DNA of 64,000 nucleotides, taken from Bryobacterales bacterium. GTDB lineage: Bacteria > Acidobacteriota > Terriglobia > Bryobacterales > Bryobacteraceae. Numbering within the stretch: position 1 is the stretch's first letter; the number at the start of each line of letters is the position of its first letter. Of the stretch, positions 10,399 through 18,497 are shown piece after piece. The notes beneath the pieces were generated by a model, which was not told the DNA's origin, searched no databases, and saw only the letters and a list, made by a program, of their open reading frames with translations. The translations under genes were made by a program, and so were the position numbers. The stretch covers positions 1 through 64,000 of the forward strand of contig PLRS01000007.1 in the NCBI GenBank assembly GCA_003164035.1, given 5' to 3'.

Positions 10399-11151
10399 AT
10401 GTTCGAGCAAACTTTTGTAGCAACGGGAAAGACCAATAAGGGGTGGACGGTGGTGATTTCCTTCACCATCCAGTGCCTCCTCCTCGTCGTTGCAGTGATC
10501 CTGCCTATGGTGTATTTCGATGTGCTGCCGGCGGCCCAGTTGAGCAGCTTCCTGGTGGCGCCGCCTCCACCGCCGCCTCCACCGCCTCCTCCTCCGCCGA
10601 ATGCGGTTCCTAAGATCGTGAAAGTCATTCCGCGGCAGTTCGACGCCGGAAAGCTGATCACGCCGAAAGCGATTCCAAAAGATATCGCGATCATTCGGGA
10701 AGAAGAGCTGCCACCTGCCTCGGCCGGTGCGGGCGTTTACGGTGGAATTGCGGGCGGTATCGGCGGGGGCGCCGCTGGCGGCGTGCTGGGTGGCATTATC
10801 AATTCGGTGCAGGCGGCCGCTCCGCCGCCACCACCACCTCCTCCCAAGGCTGTGGTTCCGCAGCGAATCCGCGTCGGCGGCAACGTCCAGGCCGCCAACC
10901 TGATCAACCAGGTTCGGCCGGTCTACCCGCCGCTTGCCAAGCAGGCGCGTATTTCGGGCGTGGTGGAATTATCGGCGATCATCGGTAAAGATGGCCGCGT
11001 GCAGGATTTGAAAGTCGTCCGGGGGCACCCGTTGCTGGTGCAGGCGGCTCTCGATGCGGTGAAGAACTGGGTGTACCGTCCTACACTCCTGAACGGAGAG
11101 CCGGTCGAGGTCTCCACCACCATTGATGTGAACTTTACGTTGAGTCAGTAG
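10399..11151 (+). CDS. tonB: TonB family protein (energy transducer)
   Basis: 250 residues. A cytoplasmic N-terminus is followed by one helix (about 20-40). Next come a run of 13 prolines (about 55-67), a Gly-rich linker [18 protein letters not shown], a second run of 8 prolines, and a TonB C-terminal domain from about 165 ([18 protein letters not shown] to [11 protein letters not shown]). The C-terminal domain binds the TonB box of outer-membrane receptors such as those at 34560 and 56467. The exbB and exbD genes follow, so this is a complete energising complex. AAAGGAAG precedes the ATG by about 8 nt. Confidence 0.92.
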   Translation: MFEQTFVATGKTNKGWTVVISFTIQCLLLVVAVILPMVYFDVLPAAQLSSFLVAPPPPPPPPPPPPPNAVPKIVKVIPRQFDAGKLITPKAIPKDIAIIREEELPPASAGAGVYGGIAGGIGGGAAGGVLGGIINSVQAAAPPPPPPPPKAVVPQRIRVGGNVQAANLINQVRPVYPPLAKQARISGVVELSAIIGKDGRVQDLKVVRGHPLLVQAALDAVKNWVYRPTLLNGEPVEVSTTIDVNFTLSQ

Positions 11152-11219
11152 TAACCCGGCGTTGTGCGCCGGACGTCGGTAAAAAGAAGTACCAAATCAA
11201 CTCGCAGGAGATTATAAGA

Positions 11220-11957
11220 ATGTTCGCGCATTTGCATGCAATGTCGCTGTTCCTGCTGCAGGAAGGCGAATCCGTAGGTTGGGACCCGGTTCACCTCTGG
11301 GCCCAGATGGGAGTTCCCGCCAAGCTGGTGGTCATCCTCCTGTTTATCATGTCGGCGTACTCGATCGGCGTCATGATCGATCGCTTTCTGGCGTTCAGCG
11401 CGGCTAAGAAACAGTCGCGGCAATTCGCTCCGCTGGTGGCGGGCGCATTGCGGGAAGGCAAGTTGGATGAAGCAATTAAGATTGGCGACCGCTACAAGAA
11501 GAGCCATTTGGCAAAGGTAGTGGTAGCGGGCTTACAGGAGTTCCAGGCGCACCAGGTGTCGAGTGAAATTCCGGGTGAAGAGATTGAAGCTTCCCGGCGC
11601 GCCTTGGACCGCTCCGAAGCCATTGTGCACGCCGAATTGAAGCGCGGTGTCGGCGGTTTGGCGTCGATCGGTTCCACGGCCCCCTTCGTGGGACTGTTCG
11701 GAACGGTGGTGGGCATCATCAACGCGTTCAAGGGCATTTCCCAGAACAAGTCGACTGGTCTCGGCGCCGTGGCCGGCGGTATTTCCGAAGCTCTGGTCAC
11801 CACCGCTATCGGCCTGTTCGTCGCTCTGCCCGCCGTATGGGCGTTCAACTACTTCACCAGCAAAATTGAAGCGTTCGACGTCGAGATGGGCAATTCGAGC
11901 TCGGAGCTGATCGACTACTTCCTGAAACGCAGCCAGCAGCGCACGGCCCGCAAGTAA
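11220..11957 (+). CDS. exbB: ExbB/TolQ/MotA-family proton channel subunit
   Basis: 245 residues with three membrane segments: about 36-56 ([18 protein letters not shown]), about 145-165 ([19 protein letters not shown]) and about 185-210 ([20 protein letters not shown]). The [14 protein letters not shown] and [12 protein letters not shown] motifs define the family. It forms the pentameric channel around an ExbD dimer that drives TonB. The soluble loop between helices 1 and 2 is of typical length. GGAGATTATAAG precedes the ATG. Confidence 0.93.
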   Translation: MFAHLHAMSLFLLQEGESVGWDPVHLWAQMGVPAKLVVILLFIMSAYSIGVMIDRFLAFSAAKKQSRQFAPLVAGALREGKLDEAIKIGDRYKKSHLAKVVVAGLQEFQAHQVSSEIPGEEIEASRRALDRSEAIVHAELKRGVGGLASIGSTAPFVGLFGTVVGIINAFKGISQNKSTGLGAVAGGISEALVTTAIGLFVALPAVWAFNYFTSKIEAFDVEMGNSSSELIDYFLKRSQQRTARK

Positions 11958-12013
11958 GCGGCACCGGCGGGTCGATATCGAGCGAACAGTTGGGATCCGG
12001 CGAGTAAGAACCG

Positions 12014-12037
12014 CGGGGAGGCGCAAAGTCCTCCCCG
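12014..12037 (+). terminator. Stem-loop between exbB and the first exbD
   Basis: CGGGGAGG (12014-12021) pairs perfectly with CCTCCCCG (12030-12037) across an 8-nt loop. It is followed by GGTTTCTC rather than a clean T-run, so it may act as a partial terminator or an RNA-processing/stabilising hairpin. Confidence 0.4.
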
Positions 12038-12068
12038 GGTTTCTCTCGGGTTCAAGGGAGATAAGAAC

Positions 12069-12581
12069 ATGGCACGTCAACGGGAACGCAAAACCAACGA
12101 AGGGCTGAAACAGAAAGCCCCGCCTTTGGCTGCGGATATCAACGTCACTCCCATGGTGGACGTGATGCTCGTGCTGCTCATCATTTTCATGGTGATCACG
12201 CCGATGTTATCCAAAGGCAAGGACGTGGATAAGGTCAAAGCCCGCAACCCGATTCCGATGCAGGCCGCCGACAAGAGCGACGCCGTTCTGATCGCGGTCA
12301 CTCGGGATGGCGGCACGTACCTGGGCAACGATAAAGTGGCTCCGGACGAACTGGCGCCCAAAGTGAGGGACGCGCTGAGCGACCGCGTGGACAAACAGGC
12401 CTTTCTGAAGGCCGACCAGCGGGCGAAGTACGAGGTTGTCTTGCAGGTCGTCCAGAATCTACAGGCAGCCGGCGTCGACCAGTTGGGGCTTTTGACCGAT
12501 CAGCTCCAGGACGCCAAAGGCCGGGCGGTGACGGGTGGCGGTGCCGCTGGCGGCTCGACCGCGCCGCCAGCCGCCCAATAA
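12069..12581 (+). CDS. exbD: ExbD/TolR-type biopolymer transport protein (first copy)
   Basis: 170 residues: a basic N-terminus, ADINVTPMVDVMLVLLIIF with the membrane Asp at residue 31 that carries protons, then a periplasmic domain ending in a Gly/Ala/Pro-rich tail. It is longer than the second copy because of a lysine-rich linker (KGKDVDKVKARNPIP) and the tail. AAGGGAGATAAGAAC before the ATG supplies a ribosome site. Two ExbD copies after one ExbB are common in Acidobacteria and suggest hetero-dimers or division of labour. Confidence 0.92.
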   Translation: MARQRERKTNEGLKQKAPPLAADINVTPMVDVMLVLLIIFMVITPMLSKGKDVDKVKARNPIPMQAADKSDAVLIAVTRDGGTYLGNDKVAPDELAPKVRDALSDRVDKQAFLKADQRAKYEVVLQVVQNLQAAGVDQLGLLTDQLQDAKGRAVTGGGAAGGSTAPPAAQ

Positions 12582-12614
12582 TAGGAGCCGAAGGAAGAAA
12601 AAGGAGCGATTTTT

Positions 12615-13037
12615 ATGTCAATGTCAGTTGGCGGTGGCGGTAGTCTGAAGTCCGACATGAACATGACACCCATGATCGACGTCTTGCTCGTGCTGATCAT
12701 TATTTTCATGGTCATCACTCCGCTGACGCCGAAGGGGTTGGAGGCGCTGGTGCCGCAACCACCGCCGCCCGGGGCGCAAGCGGACGAGTCCTCGACCCGG
12801 ACCGTAGTAATTACGATCAACGGCGACCACTCCATGTTGATCAACGCGGAGCCGACCAACATGGACAGTCTGGGACCACGGCTTGCGGACATCTTCAAGA
12901 CCCGCGCCGAGCGCGTGGTCTTCGTGAAGGGCGATCCCACTCTGGAATACGTCTGGGTAGCTCAGGCGATCGACATCGCCCACGGCGTAGGTATCGACAA
13001 GGTCGGACTGATGCCGTTCAAAGACCTGGGACAATAG
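12615..13037 (+). CDS. exbD: ExbD/TolR-type biopolymer transport protein (second copy)
   Basis: 140 residues. MNMTPMIDVLLVLIIIFMV holds the membrane helix with Asp 22; a Pro-rich linker (PQPPPPGAQ) and a periplasmic domain follow. The hydrophobic core matches the first ExbD closely, but the periplasmic halves differ, so the copies are old duplicates. AGGAGCCGAAGGAAGAAAAA lies upstream with GGAGCG close to the start. Confidence 0.92.
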   Translation: MSMSVGGGGSLKSDMNMTPMIDVLLVLIIIFMVITPLTPKGLEALVPQPPPPGAQADESSTRTVVITINGDHSMLINAEPTNMDSLGPRLADIFKTRAERVVFVKGDPTLEYVWVAQAIDIAHGVGIDKVGLMPFKDLGQ

Positions 13038-13053
13038 GAGCTTCGAGAGAAAG

Positions 13054-13869
13054 ATGCGTAAATTGACATTGTTCCTGGCCGTCGGCTCGCTGGCCCTGGT
13101 GGGCTCGGGCTGTAAGCAGCTAAAGTCGCGGGATCAGATCAACCAGGGCGTCACCGCCTTCAAGGGCGCTCAATACCCGGAAGCGGTGGAGCACTTCAAA
13201 CAGGCGGTGGAGCTCGATCCCGGGTTCGTCACGGCGCGGCTTTATCTGGCGACGGCGTACATGCAGCAGTACATTCCGGGAGCCGATTCACCGGAGAATA
13301 CGCAAATGGCGAAGGCCGCCATGGATCAGTTCAACACGGTGCTCCAAACGGATCCTAAGAACTCCGTGGCGATTGCCTCCATTGCGTCTCTTTACCTGAA
13401 CGAGAAGAAGTTGGACGACTCGCAACAATGGTACGAAAAGCTGGCGTCCGTCGATCCCAATAACAAGGACGCCTACTATAGCCTGGGCTTTATTGCCTGG
13501 TCGAAATGGTATCCGGCTCTCGGGACCGAGCGTGCCAAGCTGCACATGAAGCCGGAGGATCCCGGTCCCATCAAGGACAAGAAAGTCAAAGCGGCGCTGA
13601 AGGAGCAGTATGGCGCCATTGTCGACGCCGGGCTGAAGAATCTCGACAAGGCGCTCGAGATCGATCCCGAGTACGATGATGCGATGGCTTACGAAAACCT
13701 GCTGATTCGGGAACGGGCGGACTTGGCCGACTCGAAGGAACAGTACGAGCAGGAGACCAAGGTCGCCGATGGCTGGGTGCAGAAAGTGCTGGCCACCAAG
13801 AAGCTGAAGGAAGAAAAGAAGGCGGCCAAGGCGCAGGGCGGCGGTATCACCACAGAGACCCCGAAGTGA
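13054..13869 (+). CDS. TPR-repeat lipoprotein
   Basis: 271 residues. The N-terminus MRKLTLFLAVGSLALVGSGC is a lipoprotein signal with the lipidated Cys at residue 20. TPR-like helical pairs follow: YPEAVEHFKQAVELDPGF, FNTVLQTDPKNSVAIASIAS, WYEKLASVDPNNKDAYYSLG and NLDKALEIDPEYDDAMAYEN. The C-terminus is a charged Lys/Glu/Ala helix. It starts 16 bp after exbD, so it probably belongs to the TonB-ExbBD operon and may scaffold an envelope complex. The partner is unknown. Confidence 0.85.
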   Translation: MRKLTLFLAVGSLALVGSGCKQLKSRDQINQGVTAFKGAQYPEAVEHFKQAVELDPGFVTARLYLATAYMQQYIPGADSPENTQMAKAAMDQFNTVLQTDPKNSVAIASIASLYLNEKKLDDSQQWYEKLASVDPNNKDAYYSLGFIAWSKWYPALGTERAKLHMKPEDPGPIKDKKVKAALKEQYGAIVDAGLKNLDKALEIDPEYDDAMAYENLLIRERADLADSKEQYEQETKVADGWVQKVLATKKLKEEKKAAKAQGGGITTETPK

Positions 13870-14027
13870 CGCTCGACCGGAAGTGGCACGGGCTCTAACC
13901 CGCTCGGCCGCCGGTTTTGGGCGCGTAAGAACAGTATGAAGGCTGGAGGGGCAGGCGTTTCGCCGGCCCCTTCCGCGTTTTGGAGGGACACTTATACGGG
14001 CTGGGGCATGTGCAGCCCGCCTCTTCC

Positions 14028-15566
14028 ATGTACATTCGCGTAAACCCCCGCGATAACGTTGCTATTGCCGTCGAACCCGAAGGCTTGACGCCTGGCACGA
14101 CCGAGGCCGGCGGCTTGGTCGTGCGCGAGCGGATTCCGCAGGCTCACAAGATAGCCTTGCGGCCGATTGCGGCAGGCGAGCCGATTCTGCGTTACGGAGA
14201 GGTTATAGGCTACGCCAGTCGCGACATCTTGCCCGGGAGTTGGGTGCGGGAAGAACTGGTCGAAATGCCAGCGGCGCGGCCCCTGGACGAATTGCCGCTG
14301 GCCACAGCCGTGCCGGCCGCTCCACCCCCGCTCGACGGCTACACTTTCGAAGGCTACGCCAATCCCGATGGCAGCGTGGGGACCCGCAACCTGCTGGGGA
14401 TCGGGACCACGGTGCAGTGCGTCGCTCCCACCGTCGACTACGCCGTCGGCCGTATCAGGACAGAGTTGCTGCCGCGCTTCCCGAATGTGGACGGGGCCGT
14501 AGCCGTCACCCATAGTTACGGCTGCGGCGTGGCCATCGACGCACCCGGCGCGGCGATTCCCATTCGCACCCTGCGGCACATCGCTCTGCACGCCAATCTT
14601 GCGGCCGATCCGTTGATGGTCAGTTTGGGCTGTGAAAAGCTGCAACCAGCCCGGTTGTTTGCCGCCTCGGAGCCGCCGACGGGCCAGCGCCCCGAGTCTC
14701 TCCCGATTCTGGACGCATCGAATGTGATCCGCCTGCAGGATGAGCGCGGCTTTTCGGAAATGGTGGCGGCGATTCTGAGGGCTGCCGAAAAGCGCCTGGA
14801 GCGCTTGAATCGCCGCCGCCGCACGACTTGCCCCGCTTCCGACCTGGTGGTCGGTCTGCAATGCGGCGGCAGCGACGCCTTCTCCGGCGTCACCGCGAAC
14901 CCGGCCGTGGGTTTCGCCGCCGATCTGCTGGTGAGGGCCGGCGCCACCGTGCTGTTCTCGGAAATCACCGAAGTGCGCGACGCCGTACACCTGCTCACTC
15001 CCCGCGCCGCAACTCCCGATGTGGCCCGCGCTCTGATCCAAGAAATGCGCTGGTACGATGAATATCTCGCCCGGGGAGGCGCCGACCGCAGCGCCAACAC
15101 CACCCCCGGCAACAAGCGCGGCGGCCTGGCCAATATCGTCGAAAAGGCCTTGGGCTCGGTGGCCAAGGCTGGCAGCACGGCCCTGTGCGCGGTCGCGTCG
15201 CACGGTGAAAAGGTAACCTCCAAGGGCTTGGTTTTTGCCGCCACCCCGGCCAGCGATTTCATCTGCGGCACCGGCCAACTTGCCTCCATGAACCTGCACG
15301 TCTTCACTACTGGAGAAGGCAGCCCGTACGGCTTGGCGCTGGTTCCGGTGGTAAAGGTTTCCTCGCGCACGGCGCTGGCCGAAAAGTGGCCGGATCTGAT
15401 CGATCTCGACGCCGGCCGCATCGCCACCGGCCAAGCCACCATCGAGGAAGTCGGCTGGGAGCTTTTCCGCTTTATCCTTGCGGCCGCCAGCGGACGCCAG
15501 ACCTGGGCCGAGCACTGGGGCCTGGCCAATGCCATGGCTCCCTTCAATCCCGGTCCGGTCACGTAG
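14028..15566 (+). CDS. UxaA-family altronate/galactarate dehydratase
   Basis: 512 residues from ATG 14028; a TTG at 13980 would add 16. The family dehydrates sugar acids (D-altronate or galactarate) using iron. The N-terminal SAF domain ([20 protein letters not shown]) is followed by the catalytic part: [64 protein letters not shown] and a C-terminal [17 protein letters not shown]. Both domains are in one chain, as in GarD and fused UxaA. Which sugar acid is used cannot be read from the sequence. Confidence 0.85.
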   Translation: MYIRVNPRDNVAIAVEPEGLTPGTTEAGGLVVRERIPQAHKIALRPIAAGEPILRYGEVIGYASRDILPGSWVREELVEMPAARPLDELPLATAVPAAPPPLDGYTFEGYANPDGSVGTRNLLGIGTTVQCVAPTVDYAVGRIRTELLPRFPNVDGAVAVTHSYGCGVAIDAPGAAIPIRTLRHIALHANLAADPLMVSLGCEKLQPARLFAASEPPTGQRPESLPILDASNVIRLQDERGFSEMVAAILRAAEKRLERLNRRRRTTCPASDLVVGLQCGGSDAFSGVTANPAVGFAADLLVRAGATVLFSEITEVRDAVHLLTPRAATPDVARALIQEMRWYDEYLARGGADRSANTTPGNKRGGLANIVEKALGSVAKAGSTALCAVASHGEKVTSKGLVFAATPASDFICGTGQLASMNLHVFTTGEGSPYGLALVPVVKVSSRTALAEKWPDLIDLDAGRIATGQATIEEVGWELFRFILAAASGRQTWAEHWGLANAMAPFNPGPVT

Positions 15567-15605
15567 CCGCTCCCTCCCAAGCTGGTAAACTCATAGAAGC
15601 ACGGT

Positions 15606-16022
15606 ATGGCTCAAACCAAGGAACAACGACAGGCCCCGCCGCCAATCGGGCAGTGGCTGCCGGCGGTAGCGCTAGGCTGGCTGGTGCCCGGCGGCGGGCA
15701 CGTTTTGCTCAAGCGCCCGGGCCGCGGCGCATTATTAGGGATCACCATTACGCTGATGTTCGTGCTCGGCCTGATGATGCGCGGCAGCATGTTTCAGCCG
15801 CAAACCGGAGACCTGTTGACCGTCCTCATCAACGTGGGCGGATTCATCGGCGACGCCTGCTCGGGTATTCTATACCTGCTCAGCGCCTGGCTGGGTTACG
15901 GCCAGCCGGACATGGCCGGCCACGTACACGATTACGGGACCAAGTTCCTGGTCACGGCCGGTTTGCTCAACATTCTGGCCATGGTGGATGCATTTGAAAT
16001 CGCGGCCGGGAGGAAAGACTGA
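15606..16022 (+). CDS. Small multi-pass membrane protein (DUF6677-like)
   Basis: 138 residues with about four membrane segments: the WLPAVALGWLVPGGGHVLL region, GALLGITITLMFVLGLMM, the DLLTVLINVGGFIG to LYLLSAWLGYG region, and FLVTAGLLNILAMVDAFEI. The GWLVPGGGHVLL and RGRGALLGI motifs resemble the DUF6677 family as I remember it; this was not searched. Function unknown. The stop overlaps the next start (TGATG), so it is co-translated with the 61-residue membrane protein. Confidence 0.8.
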   Translation: MAQTKEQRQAPPPIGQWLPAVALGWLVPGGGHVLLKRPGRGALLGITITLMFVLGLMMRGSMFQPQTGDLLTVLINVGGFIGDACSGILYLLSAWLGYGQPDMAGHVHDYGTKFLVTAGLLNILAMVDAFEIAAGRKD

Positions 16023-16207
16023 TGCCCAAGATGAACCTGTCTCACTTCGAGGCGTCGTTCCTGTTCGCTTTATTAGTCAGCATCGTGTTGGGCGTGGTGA
16101 CCAAGCGCAACGACCGCGAGCGTCTGGAATACGGCATCTACACCTTCGCCTGCTTTATGGTGGCGCTGTTCGGCCTGGGCTGGCTGATGTACCTCGGCCA
16201 CCGGTGA
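16022..16207 (+). CDS. Small two-helix membrane protein
   Basis: 61 residues with two helices: SFLFALLVSIVLGVVT and YGIYTFACFMVALFGLGWLM, separated by a charged KRNDRERLE loop. The start overlaps the preceding DUF6677-like stop, and GGGAGG precedes the ATG by 7 nt. I do not recognise a named family. The pairing suggests a two-subunit membrane complex. Confidence 0.78.
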   Translation: MPKMNLSHFEASFLFALLVSIVLGVVTKRNDRERLEYGIYTFACFMVALFGLGWLMYLGHR

Positions 16208-16216
16208 GGGCGGCCG

Positions 16217-17092
16217 CTATTTCAGGCCGTAAGTCACGCTGACGGTGACCGGAGAGCCGGTCCCCACAAATACCAGCAGCGAGCGTTTTGTGGCGTCATC
16301 CGTGCCAATGACCGAACCGCCGCCGGGGCTTGAGATGTTGGTGGTCTTGAGCCCCAGCTCCTTGCATTTGTCCTGATAGAAGCTCAACACCCGTTCCTGC
16401 GAGTCCGTGGTCGTGAACGTGAAACTGCCGCTGACGTTGCCGTCGCCGGCGGAAGCCGAGAAGGTGGATTTGGGCGTCGAGCCACCGGGGTAGGACGGCA
16501 CCCAGCCGGGAATGCCCCTGACCGAACCGCCGAAATCGAGAGTAGCATTCTTGCCCTGGTCGTCCTGAGCCGTCACGCTGAACTGACCGTTCCTAGCCTG
16601 GTCGAAGGTTAGCGTAGTGACTTTCCCGGTTCTCCGGTCGCGTACGGTGATGGTGCCGGCGCCGTCGTCGGTATTCAGCACTTGGATGTCGGGATTGGTA
16701 GAGGCCACCAGCTTCGAAATGGCGAGGCCGGGATTGCGCGCCATGAGGTCCGGATCGAGCCCCGCCTGTCTGACCTTGTGAACCACAAAAAAGCCCAAGC
16801 CCGCGATCGTCAGTCCGCCCAGCACGAATAGGCCTAGAATGATGACCAGCACCCAGACAATGGGGCTGGTTTTCCGCTGGGCCGCCACCGCGGGCGCGAA
16901 CGGAGGCTGCGCCATCGGAGGCGGCTGGTAGGCAGCCGCTGGAGGAACCGGCGTCGCGGGTGGGGGAGCCGCAGCCACGGGAGGAACCGGCGCCGCGGCG
17001 GGCGATGGGGGAGCCGCGGAGCCGGCCGGGCGGCCGCACTGCGTGCAGAAAGCGCCGTTTATCGTGGCGCCGCAATTCGTACAGAATGCCAT
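16217..17092 (-). CDS. Zinc-ribbon membrane protein with a periplasmic domain
   Basis: 291 residues. The N-terminus MAFCTNCGATINGAFCTQCG is a four-Cys zinc ribbon. A long Pro/Ala-rich stretch follows (about 21-80), then one membrane helix (IVWVLVIILGLFVLGGLTIA). The outer domain has two beta-rich parts, one around VRDRRTGKVTTLTFDQARNG and one around SGSFTFTTTDSQERVLSFYQ. GGAGG lies 7 nt before ATG 17092. The layout is common in Acidobacteria, but its role is not known to me. It converges with the 61-residue membrane protein. Confidence 0.8.
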   Translation of the reverse strand: MAFCTNCGATINGAFCTQCGRPAGSAAPPSPAAAPVPPVAAAPPPATPVPPAAAYQPPPMAQPPFAPAVAAQRKTSPIVWVLVIILGLFVLGGLTIAGLGFFVVHKVRQAGLDPDLMARNPGLAISKLVASTNPDIQVLNTDDGAGTITVRDRRTGKVTTLTFDQARNGQFSVTAQDDQGKNATLDFGGSVRGIPGWVPSYPGGSTPKSTFSASAGDGNVSGSFTFTTTDSQERVLSFYQDKCKELGLKTTNISSPGGGSVIGTDDATKRSLLVFVGTGSPVTVSVTYGLK

Positions 17093-17329
17093 TCGTGCCT
17101 CCAATCGCACTACTCTATGCCAGCCCGGGTTCAATAGCAACGGTCCCGGTACCAGCGGTGCGCCTCAGAAGGCCTTTCCAGGGAAAGAACATGCGAATTC
17201 CGCGACTTCGACCGACGTTATTAACAGCTTTCGATTTTCCCGGTGGAATGTGGATTGGGCGGGTTTCCAGGAGAAGCTACTTGAGGCTTCAAATGGGAAA
17301 GCCCGGATAGCGTCCGGGCCTTCCACACG

Positions 17330-17352
17330 AAGCTGGAAAGGAGGATCCAGCT
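17330..17352 (+). promoter_or_regulatory. Hairpin presenting a Shine-Dalgarno in its loop
   Basis: AGCTGGA (17330-17336) and TCCAGCT (17346-17352) pair perfectly, with AAGGAGGA in or next to the loop. ATG 17354 follows almost immediately. The arrangement could tune translation of the mini-ORF. Confidence 0.5.
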
Positions 17353-17353
17353 T

Positions 17354-17437
17354 ATGATCCTTCTGCTGGTAAAGTTCCGGTCCGTTATCGGCCGGCTTAC
17401 GGCGCTGATCGTTTGGACCCGTCAGGGCTGGCGGTAA
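17354..17437 (+). CDS. Candidate 27-residue hydrophobic peptide
   Basis: The ORF encodes MILLLVKFRSVIGRLTALI followed by VWTRQGWR and TAA (17435-17437). AAGGAGG lies 10 nt upstream within a hairpin. The peptide is hydrophobic with basic residues, like leader peptides or small membrane peptides and type I toxins, but no homologue is known to me. No biosynthetic gene follows on the same strand, which argues against a classic attenuation leader. Confidence 0.35.
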   Translation: MILLLVKFRSVIGRLTALIVWTRQGWR

Positions 17438-17539
17438 GCGTCAGCGGGGGCCGGGTCGCCATACCCGGTTCCCGCTACCAGCATCATACCGCAACACGCC
17501 CTGGTTTTTCCAGGCCTAGCTATCGCGAGCGTGGGAGCG

Positions 17540-18328
17540 TCAGTCCAGTCCGAAACCGAAGCTGCGCAGCGAAAGATTTCCCAGCTCGAAACCTTCGAGC
17601 AAGTTCACCGGCGGCTCGTCGGCGAAGGCCGACCCCAAGGTCGCAAAAATAGGGTCGAAGTGTTCGGTGGTTGGCGCCGCTTCGGCTGCGTGGGGCGCCA
17701 GGCTGCGATAGCGCAACAGGCTCTCCACGTCCCCGGCGGCCACGCGGGAGGCAACCCAACCGTCGAACGACGCCGCCCAATCGTCCACCGCGTCGTCCGC
17801 CGCGCCGAAGCGTACCCGTCCCAGGTTGTGCACGATGCCGCCCGTCCCGAGCAGTAACACTCCTTCGTCGCGCAACGGCCGAAGCGCGCGCCCCAGTTCC
17901 AGAATCCGGCTGGGTGGGGCATCCGGCAGCGAAAGCTCCAAAACCGGAGTGGCGGCATCCGGCCATGCCAGCCGCAACGGTACCCAAGCACCATGATCCA
18001 GGCCGCGCCGGGTCTCGAGCACGGCGTCGATTCCGCTGGCCCGCAACAGGCCGGTAACGTGCTCGGCCAGCGCCGGGTCGCCGGGCGCCGGATATTGCAG
18101 GCTATAGAGTTCGTCGGGGAATCCGCCGAAGTCGTATACCAGCCCGGCATGGCGCCAGGCGGTGATGCGCACCGGCTCCGGAGTCTGCCAATGCGCCGAA
18201 ATCGCCAGGATCGCTTTCATCCCCCGCACCCGCTCGCCCACCTGTCGCAAACCGGCCGCCAGCCGGTCGGCGCCCAGAGCCGACATCGGCGAGCCGTGGG
18301 CGATAAACAACGTTGGAACACGCGTCAT
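17540..18328 (-). CDS. DODA-type extradiol ring-cleavage dioxygenase (LigB/YgiD family)
   Basis: 262 residues. The family contains 4,5-DOPA extradiol dioxygenases that open catechol rings with a bound metal. Putative metal and active-site His residues are in LFIAHGSPMSALGA, AILAISAHWQTPEPVRIT, RRGLDHGAWVPLRLAWP and LLGTGGIVHNLG. ATG 18328 is chosen because MTRVPTLFIAHGSPM matches the family N-terminus; upstream in-frame codons run into a repeat. Length fits YgiD (about 260). The physiological substrate is unknown. Confidence 0.87.
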   Translation of the reverse strand: MTRVPTLFIAHGSPMSALGADRLAAGLRQVGERVRGMKAILAISAHWQTPEPVRITAWRHAGLVYDFGGFPDELYSLQYPAPGDPALAEHVTGLLRASGIDAVLETRRGLDHGAWVPLRLAWPDAATPVLELSLPDAPPSRILELGRALRPLRDEGVLLLGTGGIVHNLGRVRFGAADDAVDDWAASFDGWVASRVAAGDVESLLRYRSLAPHAAEAAPTTEHFDPIFATLGSAFADEPPVNLLEGFELGNLSLRSFGFGLD

Positions 18329-18440
18329 TGTCAGTCTGTATGGATGCGCGGGTCTCGTCGGGCGATTCGCCGGGGCACAAGGTGGCGGCGTTGCCCGCCA
18401 GCCGGATGAGTCTGTCGGGCCCTCGCGAGGCCGTAACAGC

Positions 18441-18475
18441 CTGACAGACGACAAAAGACGATCGTCTGTCCCACC
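18441..18475. repeat. Short inverted repeat (family F), second copy
   Basis: GACAGACGA (18443-18451) and TCGTCTGTC (18462-18470) are perfect 9-bp arms around a 10-nt loop. It resembles the eroded copy at 4098-4130. It lies between the convergently unlinked dioxygenase start and the M20-like gene stop. Confidence 0.6.
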
Positions 18476-18497
18476 TCTGGGTCAGGGTTCGCCCGGT

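Larger units (their letters stand above)
17093..17539. other. Gene-poor, highly structured intergenic stretch
   Basis: Divided between two minus-strand genes, this 447-bp stretch holds a chain of hairpins: GCCCGGA/TCCGGGC (17301-17319), AGCTGGA/TCCAGCT (17330-17352), a long GC stem starting GCGGGGGCCGGGT (17443) and closing ACCCGGTTCCCGC, and CCTGG-TTTTT-CCAGG near 17499-17513. A plus-strand mini-ORF (17354-17437) lies among them. I recognise no known riboswitch. Confidence 0.6.

Noticed and set aside
10558-10602. CCG/CCT/CCA tandem repeat, possible regulatory microsatellite
   Set aside because: It encodes the polyproline spacer of TonB in frame with varied codons, so selection on protein explains it.
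13992-15515. A 507-codon minus-strand frame opposite the UxaA-family gene
   Set aside because: No domain signature and typical shadow composition; the plus-strand dehydratase motifs are clear.
17301-17513. The structured region as a known riboswitch (c-di-GMP, SAM or cobalamin type)
   Set aside because: None of the conserved cores I can recall is present, so it was kept only as an unnamed structure.
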